From the NCBI GenBank assembly GCA_019188255.1, contig JAETXT010000002.1, positions 5,704,001 through 5,768,000 of the forward strand: DNA of 64,000 nt. Reading direction: 5' to 3'. Below are positions 1-11,935 of this stretch, piece after piece. The notes under the pieces are model-generated. The model searched no databases and was not told where the DNA came from. It saw nothing but the letters and a program-made list of their open reading frames with translations. Made by a program: the position numbers and the translations under genes. Origin of the DNA: Verticillium longisporum. Taxonomy: Eukaryota; Ascomycota; Sordariomycetes; Glomerellales; Plectosphaerellaceae. How positions within the stretch are numbered: the first letter of the stretch is position 1; the number at the start of each line of letters is the position of its first letter.

Positions 1-128
1 TGAGTAGAGGAGAAGATGATACTGGTGAGGATGAGTGCGGTGAACAAGAAGCCATTCAAGGACCAGCTACGTCGTCGTACTTTATACCCAGGCTTGGAGG
101 GCGCGAGCTGTTGAATGTCCTTCGTCAT
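1..128 (-). CDS. N-terminus of a single-pass membrane protein, runs off the window
   Basis: A 42-codon open frame begins at the ATG at 128 and continues past the left edge. It encodes a short basic N-terminal tail (many Lys/Arg, ending KVRRRSW) followed by a hydrophobic stretch (LNGFLFTALILTSIIF), the layout of a type II membrane anchor. In fungi such N-termini occur, for example, in UstYa/DUF3328 oxidase-like proteins and in glycosyltransferases; nothing here distinguishes them. There is an in-frame stop upstream, which supports this ATG, but an upstream exon cannot be excluded. Family unknown. Confidence 0.4.
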   Translation of the reverse strand, partial: MTKDIQQLAPSKPGYKVRRRSWSLNGFLFTALILTSIIFSST

Positions 129-516
129 CGTCTTGATGATTGTGAGCTTGCTTGCCGCTGTTGTCGCTAGTTGGTCTCACCAACGCAATGCCATCGTCCT
201 GCATCACTTTCCCAATTCGGCCATGTTGAAGGCTTTGCATGTTCGTCTAAACTCGCAAGAGATTAAACCACTCCAAAATCTTGCTTTTGCTAGCTCAAAG
301 ACGATGTTAAGCTGGCGTTTCCCAGTTGCAACATCAGCCACACCTGAATCCTAGTCTATGGATCGGATCTGACCCGAGACATTGCCGGAGATCAACATGT
401 CGGCATTGGCCACGGCCCTTCCCGCTCCCGCTCGAAGAAGCAAGGTGGGCGCCCAGCCAGCAAAACGGCGCATGGTCCCTAGACAGACAGCCACGCGCGA
501 TTGGATCGTGGACCTG

Positions 517-1044
517 TCATTCTTGTCTTATCATAGCCAGCCACGACTCGTTCTGGCAAGCTGAGGCTACGCCCATGACTCTCCGGCGCGTATGAGGCTT
601 CTCGGAAGCGCTTGCCTGTCCTCGACAGGAATGAGTCCTCATGAATTTGATCTGGCTGTTGGCTCTTAACACGCTGCTGAAGCTTTGCTTAGCTTCCAGC
701 TCTTGATGCCCGTCAATACTCGGCATCTGCGGTGTGCAACGGACGCTGGTCCTTCCGGGCACAGTTGAACCGACCGAAGATGACCGAGAGGAATTTTCTC
801 CACTGAGGACGGCATCACGATGCTTGTCGGAGAAATGATCCAAGCCGTGGCTGACAAGCCAAGCCTCGCTGGCCTTCTTGTCCGTGGAGCAGCTGAGGCC
901 AGGCAAGCATTGAGACAAGACGCCAAAGATATTGGCATCCGTGAGTAGCCGCCAGGGCGTTTCCAGCAACGCGCAGCAACAGGTGGGTAGGCAGGCAAGG
1001 CAGAAGAAGAAACAAAATACTGGACCGCTAACAACAGTGCTCAT
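517..1044 (-). CDS. Possible small secreted cysteine-containing protein
   Basis: From the ATG at 1044 the minus strand encodes about 175 residues. The N-terminus is a strong hydrophobic, Cys-rich segment (MSTVVSGPVFCFFFCLACL) that would act as a signal peptide, and a TATAAA-like element lies about 55 bp upstream on the same strand (near 1099-1104). The rest is Ser-rich with scattered Cys and resembles no family I know. The frame remains open upstream to 1188, and the downstream half has poor coding character, so an undetected intron or a chance frame are both possible. Confidence 0.25.
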   Translation of the reverse strand: MSTVVSGPVFCFFFCLACLPTCCCALLETPWRLLTDANIFGVLSQCLPGLSCSTDKKASEAWLVSHGLDHFSDKHRDAVLSGENSSRSSSVGSTVPGRTSVRCTPQMPSIDGHQELEAKQSFSSVLRANSQIKFMRTHSCRGQASASEKPHTRRRVMGVASACQNESWLAMIRQE

Positions 1045-2421
1045 TTGTCTGTCCCGGGCTTCGTCAAATGAGGGTGGAGCAAGACACCAGCCTCCTGGTT
1101 TATACCCCCAGCGAGCACGTCTTTGGAACCCTGACCACTGCATGAATTGCACAATGTTCCACTGCCGTTTCATGACAGGACTCTGCATAGGATGCGCACG
1201 TCAAATTCCATGTTGTTTACATATTTAAGAATATTTCTTTGACAGACTTGCTGGCGATGAGCTGGCTGGCTCGTCCCGCGCAATTAAGGCGTCGTATCTT
1301 CTTCGATTTGTCGCGCTCACTTCCTGAATGACTGGCCGCTGTACGTGCATGTCTCGCTTATGATCCCTCTGGAGATGGCGAGTCTACTTGCTCCAATCTT
1401 CCACACCTCTCGTTACTTACATGTGCCCGCCAATCAACGAGCAATGCAGTTCCTTGAGGCAGCGTCTTTCACCAACTAGGATATTTTTTGATGAATAGAG
1501 TCGATCTTCTCCCTGCCCAACGCATACCTTGAGCTATCGCCAATAGCAATGGCAATCTGACCCTACAATTTTGTTTCCTCAGTCCCAAAGTCTTGAACAT
1601 CGCAAAAGTCGACATGTGCTTTTGAGTTCGGTTCCATTCAGCGGAACTCATGTTGATGCCACCTCGCGCGTGGGTGAAATGCTTCTGCCGCAAGAACCAG
1701 GGCGTGATCGGAAGTGATACCATCAGTGACCAACCTATGAGTCCATGGTCGCATTCCTCCAAAGATCAAACTTTGTGAGATACTCAGAGGCCCTCTAATT
1801 TCACTGATGTTCATCTCGGTGGTCAAAACAATGCACGGTCGTGCTTACTGAAGCTGCCTAACGCAGAAAGCCCAGTTGACTCAGATTTGGATGATCGGAC
1901 AACAGGTGATGTGTTCTTTCGTGCGCAGATGAAGCCCCATGTTGAATCTTTGAACTGCTTCCAACTTGTGACCGAGGGAGTAGACGAGTTTGGGGATTGG
2001 ATTTTGCTTTGTTGTCGCTTGCCAAGGCCCCGCCTGCAAAGCATTTCGTTGAATCTGGCCCCCAATAATACTGAAAAGATTGCTTGACCTTCGGGGATAT
2101 CCGGGGTTACCATGCTTGGAGAAACTACAGACGGTCCAGTATCAAAGTGCGGAAATCTCATGGATGCACGCGGCTGCATGGCTGCACCTCAACATTCTGC
2201 ATCGGTGCTCGGATACTGATTGCTTATCGCCGGATGGGCTTGTCCTGATGACGACAACACTTTGTGTGCACGCCCCATCATTATAAAGTCAGTGAACTAT
2301 CGTGTGTTCCTTGCCTAGAGCAGAATGGTCTAGTATGACCGTCTAGTATGACCCGCACATCTTTTGCTCCAGATAACAGCTCGAAGTATCCATTTTCAGA
2401 TTCAAGCAAGCATCACAAACT
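1045..2421. other. Intergenic region, no supported gene
   Basis: Only short overlapping frames on both strands are present, none with a recognisable domain. The right end is the SDR promoter: TTATAAAG at 2281-2288 and a perfect tandem copy of a 13-bp motif (GTCTAGTATGACC) near 2328-2353. Confidence 0.5.
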
Positions 2422-3408
2422 ATGGGGTTCCTACAAAGCCAGTTGCTCACCACGCTTCCCTATCCCACAGAATCATATGAGGGGAAGACGATCGTCATCA
2501 CTGGCAGCAACGTGGGCTTAGGGAAAGAAGCTGCACGGCACTTTGCTCGTCTCGGCGCCAGCAGACTCATCCTCGCAGTTCGCAGCCAGGAAAAAGGAAC
2601 TGCCGCCAAAGAGGACATTGAGAGCACCACCAAATGCGACACAAAAGTCATTCAGGTCTGGAACCTTGACATGAGCAGTTATGCAAGTGTGAAAGCCTTT
2701 GCTGCCCGTGTCGAGGCGGAACTCGACCGAGTCGACATGTTTTGCGCCAATGCGGGAATCGCCACGTCCGAATACGAACCTGCCGAGGGTAACGAGAAGA
2801 CGATCACCATCAACGTTATCTCAACATTTCTTCTCGCTGCGCTCGTCATGCCGAAGCTCAAGGCTACAGCACAAGCATTCGGCACCCGACCCACCTTAAC
2901 CATCACGGCGTCAGAGGTCCACGCATGGACTGACCTGCCTCAGAGGTCAGCAGAAGACGGCCAGATCTACAACACACTGAATACAAATGCCCGGGAAGCG
3001 AAGGCCGTCGACGATTACTACCCCATCTCAAAACTTCTCGAGGTTTTCGGCGTGCGCAGCATCGCCGAACAGAGCCCTGCTGCCACGTTCCCGGTGACAG
3101 TCAACTGCGTGAACCCTGGCCTCTGTCACTCGGAACTCTCTCGCAATACGGCATCCTGGGCAGCTGTGCGCTTTTCGCTTTTCAAATGGCTTCTTGCTCG
3201 GACCACAGAAGCTGGGAGTAGAACGATTGTTCACGCCGCTTCGCAGGGGGCTGACACGCATGGCCAGTACATGTCGGATGCCCAGATATCGCAGCCAGGC
3301 AGCTTCGTGCTCAGCGACGAGGGCAAAAATACGCAGGATCGAGTTTGGTGTGAGTTGTTGGAAAGACTTGAAGTCATTCAACCGGGGGTTACGAAGAATT
3401 TCCTCTGA
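2422..3408 (+). CDS. Short-chain dehydrogenase/reductase, retinol-dehydrogenase-like
   Basis: This intronless 328-residue protein is a classical NAD(P)-dependent SDR. The nucleotide-binding TGSNVGLG motif is at residues 27-34, the NAG motif at 110-112, a catalytic Ser in the TAS context at about 164, and the YxxxK pair at Tyr200/Lys204 (YPISK). Length and the C-terminal extension match the fungal retinol dehydrogenase/WW-oxidoreductase-like branch, which reduces or oxidises small ketones and alcohols. The substrate is unknown. All catalytic residues are present, so it should be active. A TATA-like element lies about 140 bp upstream. It is tail to tail with the GMC oxidoreductase gene (about 400 bp apart), which suggests a shared accessory or tailoring role. 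Confidence 0.9.
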   Translation: MGFLQSQLLTTLPYPTESYEGKTIVITGSNVGLGKEAARHFARLGASRLILAVRSQEKGTAAKEDIESTTKCDTKVIQVWNLDMSSYASVKAFAARVEAELDRVDMFCANAGIATSEYEPAEGNEKTITINVISTFLLAALVMPKLKATAQAFGTRPTLTITASEVHAWTDLPQRSAEDGQIYNTLNTNAREAKAVDDYYPISKLLEVFGVRSIAEQSPAATFPVTVNCVNPGLCHSELSRNTASWAAVRFSLFKWLLARTTEAGSRTIVHAASQGADTHGQYMSDAQISQPGSFVLSDEGKNTQDRVWCELLERLEVIQPGVTKNFL

Positions 3409-3804
3409 AGACAACACGACGAGTAGCTGGGAAAAAAGGGAAAAGAATACGCCTTCCTTCCATGTGTCGCGTTGTGAACCGAGAGACTCGATTTGAAAGT
3501 ATTTAGATGATTGAGGCGACTAAATGAGCCCTTGGTAGTTTCGTGGAGGCTTGGATATTGAAAGGGTGTCTTATGAGATTTATGAACTTTTGAGTACACA
3601 AATCTGGTGGGACATTCAAAGTCCTCCCCGTGTGTTGTAAACAAACTCTCATAATATATATCTGTGACCTACAGTTGCCGAAAGCTAGATTAAGACCGCC
3701 ATCGACCTTTAACGACCAGTACTATACTGAGATGAGACGCCCTGTTGCCAGGTTCTGGACCCGTTGACAATCGAAACCTTTCAGGAAGAGTGAGATATGA
3801 ATCT

Positions 3805-5715
3805 TCATGCTGTATCCAGCTTAGTACCCAGGATTATACCCGCAGCATGTTCAGCAACGCCGTAAACTGTAGCCTGCAAGTTCGCGCGAGGCAGGATTGG
3901 AATGATACTGGCGTCGCAAACGCGCAGATTGGAGCACCCGTAAACTCGAAGATTCGAGTCGACAACGCCCCCGAGCTCGCGAGGCATCATAGAACATGTC
4001 CCAACTGGATGATTCGCACCAACAGCAGTGCGCTTGATGTAGTCTCTTGCTGATTCGATATCTGTCAAAGGATGTGTTGCCCCGGGGTTGCGTTTACCAT
4101 TTCGTTTCAAGTAGTCAACTAAAGGCTTCGAAGCAACGATTGTCTCAAGGAACTGAAGATGCCGCGACATGATCTCGATATCGAGAGGATGTGTCAAGTG
4201 GGCCGGATCAATGGCGATCTGAGTAGAATCAATGCTTGCTGATGAGGAGTTGATGTGCACCGAACCTCGCGACAGTGGATGAGCTAGAAGTAAGGCCACA
4301 GAGAAGTAGTTTTCTGGCCCAGATGGTGGGGAATCCATGGTGCCATCGGGCTTGAACCAGGCAAACCCCGGAAAGGAGAGGTAGCAGGCTGATGCTTCAT
4401 CTTGAGAGCCAAGTATGCTGCGCACAAAGTCTTCGTGTGCCTCGGCGAAAGCGGGCGTGGTCGATATGAAGTTTCTGGGCTCTTGCTTGTGCTTTGACAT
4501 GAGTTCTTCGAGATCAGACTTTCCTTCGGTAGTCTCTATTCCCTGGAAGGGCAACTGAGCCACCGCGTTCGTGCCGCTGCTCGCAAACGGACCCGACTGC
4601 TTCCCATATGCGTCCATAGCGGCTGCAACAGAAGCTTCGTCCTGGCGGGCGAGTGGGTCCATAGTCGCGAGACCCTCCAGAACTTCAAAGCTCATACCGC
4701 ACATAATATGGTTCTGCAGATTCTCACCGACGTGAGTGTTGTCCACAATGGATTCTATGCCGAGGTGTCTCAATCTCTGTGGATCTCCCACGCCAGAAAG
4801 TTCAAGAATTTTGGGAGAGTTGACAGCTCCCGCTGCGAGTATGACTTCGTTATTGGCTCTTACGTGGTGGATCTCTCCATCCTTGTTGTATCGCACGCCG
4901 GTTGCCACAACCTGTCCTTGTTGAGAAGTCTCGAATGTGACTTTTTCCACCAAAGCCTGGCTGATTACCTTCAAATTGCTCCTTTTGCAAGCGGGCTCAA
5001 GATAGCTGTTGACGGCATAGCTTCTTTGTCTTGTGTCAGGATCGATGGCATCGGTATTGGTAAAAGCCCCGGACACTTGGCCTGTAAAGGCATCGCCTTT
5101 GCCAGCATGCCCAAGATTGGATAAAGTCTGGCTCCAAATCCCGGCCCAACGGTTTCCGGGGTCATTGGGCAAGCTCAGCTTGATGGGACCACTACCGTCC
5201 CCGGCGTGCGCCGGCAGCGTATAGCATTTGGCGAAAGATTGCGCGAAGTCGTCCCACTGCCAGCCTGGATTACCCAGTTTGGCCCACGCGTCAACATTGG
5301 ATTTCGACGTTGGAGTAAACGACAAGCCATTGATGGCACTCGATCCGCCTAGGAGACGACCTTGGGTGAATGCAAGTTCGCGGCCGCCAAGGCCAGTCTT
5401 CGTCGGGCTCTGTCAGTTTCGATGACGAAAACAGCAGGTATTTCAGGTTCAAGAAGTTTGAACATCAAGTAAAAATTTCTGAACAGCAGCAAGCAAACTA
5501 ACCTGAGGTACAGTCCGAAATCCCCAATTGGCAGCGCTATTAAGCAAGGTAGGCCACATAGGGGGTATGGAAATTCGCGGATCTGAGGTCAAGTCCTCGC
5601 CCGCTTCAATCACCAAGATCCGAAGCGACGCATGTTCGGACAGACGAGCTGCTAAAACAAGCCCGGCAGTGCCCCCACCAACGATGATTACATCGTATGT
5701 CGTCGGATCAGCCAT
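3805..5715 (-). CDS. GMC family FAD-dependent oxidoreductase
   Basis: Two exons, 5503-5715 and 3805-5409, are joined across a 93-bp intron (GTTAGT donor, CTGAC branch, CAG acceptor) to give 605 residues. The N-terminus carries the FAD Rossmann motif GGGTAG (13-18) and a ribose-binding Glu in VIEAGE; the splice recreates the GMC signature GRLLGGSSAIN (about 87-97). The C-terminal catalytic His is in NHPVGT (His538), followed by the RANLQAT segment with Asn581. Family members oxidise alcohols, glucose, choline or aryl alcohols with O2 or quinones. There is no signal peptide, so it is probably intracellular, as are tailoring GMC enzymes. A TATAAAG on the minus strand (5795-5801) lies 80 bp upstream. 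Confidence 0.92.
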
Positions 5716-6474
5716 GACTATCAGAAGTGATGCTTAAGAGAAGAAGATGCCTGAAAAGGTCTCCTTTGCAAATTCTTAGGAGAAGTAGCGGCTTCTTTAT
5801 AGCTCGATGAGTTGACTCGTTGACCGGAAGCACTGGCTATCTGATGGGTTGATGGAATCAGCTCCAATTGAGGGATTGCCAACATGAAGCGCAATGACGC
5901 ATCCAGGTCACGCCAAGGGAGGCGCAGACGCGGCCTGATGTTTGCCTCGAACCGAAAATGGGCACAAGATGTCAGAGTACGAGTTCAAATCCTGATATGA
6001 TGGACTTGGTTTTTTTCTAGGTGCACCAGGCATCCAATTCGATGCTCAATGCCGTGTCACACTTATGAAACATGTATTGACTGTGGAGGCGAGCTCAGTA
6101 ATGATGCTCTGGGTACGGGCGTGCCCACATGTGCTCCTAAATAAACATTCAACCTCTGAGATCTTTGCGACCCCATCAGGCCGACGACAGTGAGAAAGAA
6201 CGCCTTGCGTTGCAAGTTACTTTAATTTTCAATCAAGGTGCCCCATAGTGACATTTTGTGATGGTTGACTAAGTCACCGGCCGGAAAGCCACTTGGGAGC
6301 GCACCCGACGCCTGCCCTAACGGGCTTATGACGCGCCATGCATGTACTCTGATCACATCGCATTAGTGCTTACCAAGTTGTTATCTTCCTATAAAATACG
6401 AAAATGCGTTCGTTGCCCGGCGCAAGCATTTACTATCTACCCCTGCTACTGGAGATGATCATTTCAATCAAACG
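5716..6474. promoter_or_regulatory. Divergent promoter between GMC oxidoreductase and alpha/beta hydrolase
   Basis: This 760-bp region separates two head-to-head genes. Each has a TATA box about 80 bp before its ATG: TATAAAG on the minus strand at 5795-5801 for the oxidoreductase and TATAAAA on the plus strand at 6390-6396 for the hydrolase. Co-regulation of the two genes is an inference from the layout. Confidence 0.6.
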
Positions 6475-7523
6475 ATGACTTCATATCTTGAATCTATCTT
6501 TTTTAGGATCCAAAGACAAGCAAAACTTACAGGCGGTCTGACTTCCGAACGCAGTCTGGTCCCGGAGCGAGACACTTCGGATACTCTGACGCTTCCAGAT
6601 GGCCGACAGCTCGGATTTGCCCAGTATGGGCTATTAACTGGAAAGCCTGTGTTCTATTGCCATGGACTTCCGGGCTCCCGCTTAGAAGCGGGACATCTAC
6701 ACGAGGAGGCGTTCGCTACTGGAGTGCGCATCATTGCGACAGATCGTCCAGGCATGGGACTAAGTACGCCACAGCCAGACCGAACACTTTTAGATCATCC
6801 AAAAGATCTAGAACTTCTCGCCGACCATCTCAAGCTGTCCGAGTATGGAGTACTGGTGCGCAGGATATCTCAGTCTCAACCGACTTTGATCAATGCTGAT
6901 ATCCCACTCTACAGGGCGTGTCAGGGGGCGGCCCTTATGCACTTGCATGTGCCGTCTCACACGCTCCCGAAAGACTAAAGTGCGTGACCGTTGTATGCGG
7001 CATCGGACCACCTGATATCGGCATGGCTGGCGCAGGCTGGTTCCACTGGCTGGGCTTCACCTTCGGGTGGCGCTATGCTCCTCGCCTTGCAGCGTGGTTC
7101 TTTAAAAGCCAAGAACAACTTGACTTGCCGGACGAAAAACGTCTTGATATACGAATACAGCAAGCAAAAAAGCAAGACGCGCAATTCCCGGAGTCAGAAA
7201 AGGATATTTGGACCAACAAGGATATAGCCGGACGCATGGTAATGTCGAGCCGCCAGGTCTACCTCCAGGGCATAGATGGCTTCAGTCAGGACGGCTACTT
7301 ATTGTGCACCGAGTTTGGGTTCGATATTCGAGACATTCGACACGACTTGCCCATAACTCTTTGGTATGGAAAGCATGATACGTTTGTGCCTCCGAACCAT
7401 GGGAGACAAATAGCCAAGCGTCTGGGAGACCACGTTAGACTCAGACTTGAGGATGATACACATGCAAGCATCTTCTTCCGTTGGAGGAAGGAAATATTAG
7501 AAGATTTGGTCAGCAAGATCTGA
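6475..7523 (+). CDS. Alpha/beta hydrolase fold protein
   Basis: Exons 6475-6855 and 6915-7523 are joined by a 59-bp intron (GTGCGC donor, CTACAG acceptor), giving 329 residues. The splice creates the nucleophile elbow G-V-S-G-G with Ser130. An HG oxyanion motif lies at His63-Gly64, the acid is probably Asp282 (GKHD) and the catalytic His310 (DTHAS). The triad and spacing fit a soluble esterase, epoxide-hydrolase-like or C-C hydrolase; the substrate is not evident. No signal peptide is present. It shares a promoter region with the GMC oxidoreductase, which favours a joint metabolic role. Confidence 0.88.
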
Positions 7524-8547
7524 GCTGATGTGGAGCAAAATTGACTTATAACTAAAATGCGTGGATCACCAATCCTGTGGATGATCCCCCCATTCAGCTC
7601 ACAGTAGTCTAACGGCGAGTTAAGGAGAACAGCTGCTGATCTCTTGAGAGTCTCTCAGTGGATGAAACCATCGATACCCTCCTTTAATTATGGGTAGTCA
7701 GCCTCCCAACAGAAGGTCCCTCGTTACGCACGACTCCTTTCTGCGTGGCTCCTCTGTTCCCAACAGGTGTCCCACTGGCACCCCCTTGATCCCGCAAGGT
7801 TCATTACATCAGTAATATATCGCAGGAGTCTCTCGAAGCGTATAGAGTACGCAAGTATATGCCCCTTGTGGGTCACTTGATGTTTCAAACAGTTAAGACC
7901 CTCCTCACAAGATACCCCATAGACCCCCCAACATGGATCATTTCCTCGCAACCCTCGTTCCCTGTCCTGTATATTGCAAAGCTAAGTCCCAGATGCCCTA
8001 CTGCTGCTATTATGGTGTCACAAGGTTCTCGACACAGAGACCGCTGCCGCGGAGGTCACACACCATATTCCAGCATAACAAAAAATGCCCAGCTTCTTAG
8101 ACTCTGATACGTCAGTAACAGTCCAATTTGGTTATGGGTTAGCGAGTCTGGATGTGGGGGCTTATCACCTTGTTTGCCAGTAGTCGTACCTCAGATTGAA
8201 AGTCTCGAACCGGATCACAACCATTGCAGCTAGTTAAATATAGAAGCTGGCAATTTCCTTTACAGTGAGCTGAACCTGGGCTGCTTCCGTACCAGTTCAT
8301 GACTTGAAAGTGCTCCCGAGCCCACTGGTAAGGCTGGCCTATCCGACAGGGTGTAGGCACGAGTATGAAAGATAGATGCAGGTGACCAGGAATTTTCCAA
8401 GCCACCAATACAGAACCAGCGCCCAGAGCTACAGCCCAGTCTGTAACCATGCGGCACAGCGCTGCGAGGCATTGCATATAACTTGACCATCCCCGCCTTG
8501 GCTCTTGCAAACCAAATAATTGTGCCTTTGGTTACTTTGCCATCGAG
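7524..8547. other. Intergenic region, nothing recognised
   Basis: No open frame here has a recognisable domain or convincing splice structure, and no repeat was evident. Confidence 0.5.
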
Positions 8548-10298
8548 ATGTCTCGTCACTCTTGGAACCCCCCAGACACTTCGTACCTGCCGCAGAGATC
8601 GAACGAGATTGGGAATCAGGCCCGGATACCGCCTTGGGCTTATGCCCCGACTACCTCGCAAAGAGAGCCGTACATTCCGCCCAGTACGACTGAAAGGGAT
8701 TCGGGATCTCTAGTTTCATCCTATCTGCCTTGGATGCCATCTCCCGCGGACGCGGGGCCCAGTCAGCAGCCTCAAACCGCTCGTAACAGCACGGGCTATG
8801 TTCCCAAATCACCAGATTTCAGCATCATCGATCAACCGGCTCCTTTTTGGAACAATCATCGTCAAAACGAGGTCTGGGTACCTCCTGCAGCCGTTGACAC
8901 GGCTGGAATCTACGGCGACCCCTCGCAATCCGAATCTCGAGGCGGGCGTGAGCTACAAGATGTGCGCGTAGAATACCCACAGCCTCGAAACCAAGAGCTA
9001 GGGTTCTTGGACGATGCGCCAGCCTCCAACAGAGACTCGCCTTCTGCACCTCATCTCCAGGCTGAAGGCCAGCGGCTCAGCACCTTTGCTGCAACAGATA
9101 ACCGTCTCCGTAAAGCGATCACGCGCAAACCAGTCCCGCTGCGGCCAATGCAACGGCCAGCACCCAGCCCATCAACCCGGCCCTCGAGCGCGACAAGGCT
9201 CCAGGCAGCAAACAATGCCAGCACGTTCTACAGCCCAGGCTCCCATCTCAACGAATGGCAGCCCCCAGCACCGAGCCCACAGCACTCCCTCTTTGGACCC
9301 CACCCCCAGGGGTTGCTAAGGCCTGGCCGCTTCATGATGATCACGCCCGGCATGCGAGCCTGGGCCATTGACCGGCCAGCCTCCCAAGCCCACGCCGACG
9401 TCGCCATCGACCCAATGACCCCCTCTGGCTCGAGTATCGTGCCCAAGTCCAGAACCTCTGCCGCGCCTTCCGACGCGACACGGCCTGCGGCATTGCCGCC
9501 TGCTCCGGCAACATCATCAGCACGGGCGACTTTGGCATCGAGATGGCTGGCAGCACGTACCAGGAGCACCATGCCGAAGAGGCGCTCCTCTCCGGCAGCC
9601 GGCGCACGAGACGTCGGCTGACGAGCGAGTGGATCGACGGCCGGCAGACGGACGTCTGGCTCGTCGAGCTCGACGTGCAGTGCGTGCTGCTGGGTATCGA
9701 GCCGTGCTTCGGGGGCCGGTATCCGGGGCACAAGTGCCGGGACTTCTTCAGCAGCGCTGGGCGCTTGTTCAGGCCGCGCGTGGGCAGCGTGACTGCGGCG
9801 ACGACGGGGGTGTTGCGCAAAGGGGAAGTTGCCGAAGCCATGTGGGTGAGAGCGCGGTTTGTGCCGCGTTCGGATAGGGGGGTGACGCCCGTGTTCTGCT
9901 ATGAGATGCAGAGGGACAAGGCGAATCCTGTGCCGTCTGTTCTGTCGGCGCTCAAGAAGACTACCGGGCAGGGACCGAACTTCGCGTGGCTTGACGCGAA
10001 AGATGATCTTTGGGGCAGCATGTACGGGGATGTGATGTGGATCAGCGGTGATGGGCGCGACAATGTTTGGCGGGCGAAGCGAGAGGCCATGCAACGGTTT
10101 TTGGAGCAGAACGGTTGGGAGGCTAGAGATGGCTTCGTGGTTCTTCGGGGAAGTACTGCGCCGGGCATGTTTGGGAGAAGCAACTACGATGTGCGCACGG
10201 CGGATGGCAGTGAGAGGCCCTTTTGGCTGAAGCTGCCTCCGGCTCAGGCCCAGGGGCCTAACAAGCTGAGGAAGAAGAGACCGGACAGCTCCCGTTGA
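8548..10298 (+). CDS. Hypothetical protein with disordered N-terminus and conserved C-terminal domain; one frameshift
   Basis: The ATG at 8548 opens a frame encoding about 290 residues of low-complexity Pro/Ser/Gln/Arg-rich sequence. Coherent coding then continues in the next frame (…LWLEYRAQVQNLCRAF…) to the stop at 10298, giving a compact, Trp- and Cys-containing domain of about 290 residues. The two frames join cleanly if one C is missing from the C5 run at 9419-9423, giving about 584 residues. An alternative 68-bp intron (9312-9379) also restores the frame, but its donor (GTTGCT) is poor. No family is recognised. A 403-codon frame on the opposite strand is probably a shadow caused by high GC. 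Confidence 0.6.
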
Positions 10299-10945
10299 AG
10301 CAAAGCTAGTGAAACAGGACGGCAGCGGAGGCAATGTCCGTAGATTGTTGGTGGGTGGTTTATGTGCTGAGAGTATGTCTCGACAACTTTGATTTACATG
10401 GACGCAAATACTATAGCACCATGGCAATATGAACACCATATGGAAGACTGACGGCTGCCAGTGTCTGTTCGAACATCGGATCTAGCAGGGACAACATTTG
10501 TAAGTTCCAAAGTGGAGGCTTGAATCTGATAGTCCAATTGTCCGAGTCATGCATAACTATTGCAACCTGCAGAGAGTGTGAATATTAAAGTTCAAGTTAC
10601 TGTACCTGATGAAGTATCATATAAGATCTTTTGATAAACAAACTGAGGCCGCAAGTTGGCAATGGCAGCAACGACGAGTGAAATTAAGGTAGCATTGCTT
10701 GCCGCAGCACGATTGCTAACCTACCTATCACATACTTATATAGGTACGACTTGCGCTGTTCAGAAGCAATGTTATATCCCCTAAGAAACGTCAACCTTCA
10801 CGACCTTACCTATAGGACTTGGATATAAACATGAAACAATTACGTGAAAACTTCAAGAAAGGAAGGGCTTAACGCCAGGCAAGCTGCTTTCGCACAGAAT
10901 GAAAAAGAGTCATTTCTCCAGTCCCGCCCGCTGCACAGGCAAAAG
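10299..10945. other. Intergenic region
   Basis: AT-richer sequence with no coding frame of note. Confidence 0.5.
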
Positions 10946-11047
10946 TGATTCAGGGGAGGCTCGAACTCCCGACCTTCAGTGAACTCGTGATGGCCAAGGA
11001 CATCTCGATGTTAGACTGACGTGATAAACCAACTACACCACCGAACC
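10946..11047 (-). tRNA. tRNA-Val (AAC) with intron
   Basis: Read on the minus strand, the 7-bp acceptor stem GGTTCGG pairs with CTGAATC (two G-U pairs) with discriminator A. The D-arm (GTGTAGTTGGTTTATCAC) and T-arm (GGGAG-TTCGAGC-CTCCC) are both canonical. The anticodon stem TCAGT/ACTGA encloses the loop CTAACA^C with anticodon AAC. A 27-nt intron (10982-11008) interrupts the loop at the canonical site one base after the anticodon. The internal A and B boxes are intact, so this should be a functional RNA polymerase III gene. Confidence 0.92.
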
Positions 11048-11935
11048 GATAAAAGCCAGGTCTCGGCTAAAGGAACTAAGCCAGCATAGAATTGTGGAAC
11101 ACTGCGGAGCAGATGAACACACCCCTCAACGATAGGGGTTGCGGAGGGACAGGACTGAGCTTTTGCATGTGAGATGCACTGGCTGTTTCTTCGAGGGGCC
11201 ATTGAAGCTGAGGTGTCCAGTATCTACCATCCTTGAACTGCCCACCAAGGAGGGGTAGCTGTGCATGACGTGCTGATCCAAGCACCGTCATTGAAGTGAA
11301 GAGAGGTGTAGCCCCAGGTTGATAGCCAGGCTTGCCAGGATCCAATTTTGGTTTCCAACACAGCCCACTCGCCATACCTTGGTGCTGCGTCGATTGATCA
11401 GCCTCAAGACCTCGTGCCGCTCTCATCCGTGATTCATCATAAAAGCCTCGCGTTTCCGCTTACGAAACAAGAGCAGAGGATCGTGGCCATGGAACACGTT
11501 GCAGCACGCTAGGCAATCTCCAGCCGGAGCCCCGTCGTGCTTCGGGCGGAGATGCTGCACAGTGAGCGATGACCTTGCATGGCGCTAGACTCATTTCGCC
11601 CGCTGGATTCGGCGGGGGACACCTCCTGCTGTGAAGGGGGCGCTACAGGCTTTGGACATGGCGAATGCTTTCTTGGTTTTGCTGCAGCGTCATTGATGAG
11701 GAGCGAGGACACGTAAACGGCACATCGTCGGTCACGACGTGCATGGGCGCCATGCGTGAAACGACAGGCTGAGGCATCAGGGTAGCACAGGATACTGATA
11801 TAAGTATCGCAGGAAGACATTGGTTTGGTATGCGGCGTTCTCAATGAAGCAATCATCACCACTCTTCGAAGCAGGTAACACATCGCGATCAAGCTTCCCC
11901 TGCTTCCATTCTTGACAGTTCCTCTCCAGCATACA
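11048..11935. other. Intergenic region upstream of second SDR
   Basis: A 116-codon minus-strand frame (11076-11426) is present but has no recognisable features. The CT-rich stretch just before 11936 is the likely SDR promoter and 5' leader. Confidence 0.4.

Noticed and set aside
9312..9379. Intron to reconcile frames in the 8.5-kb gene
   Set aside because: It restores the frame but has a poor GTTGCT donor; a missing C in a C5 run gives a smoother junction and matches the pattern in other genes. Kept only as an alternative.
9228..10439. 403-codon minus-strand frame overlapping the 8.5-10.3 kb gene
   Set aside because: Biased Arg/His/Pro composition and no domain; the plus strand gives a coherent protein once one base is restored, so this is a GC-driven shadow.
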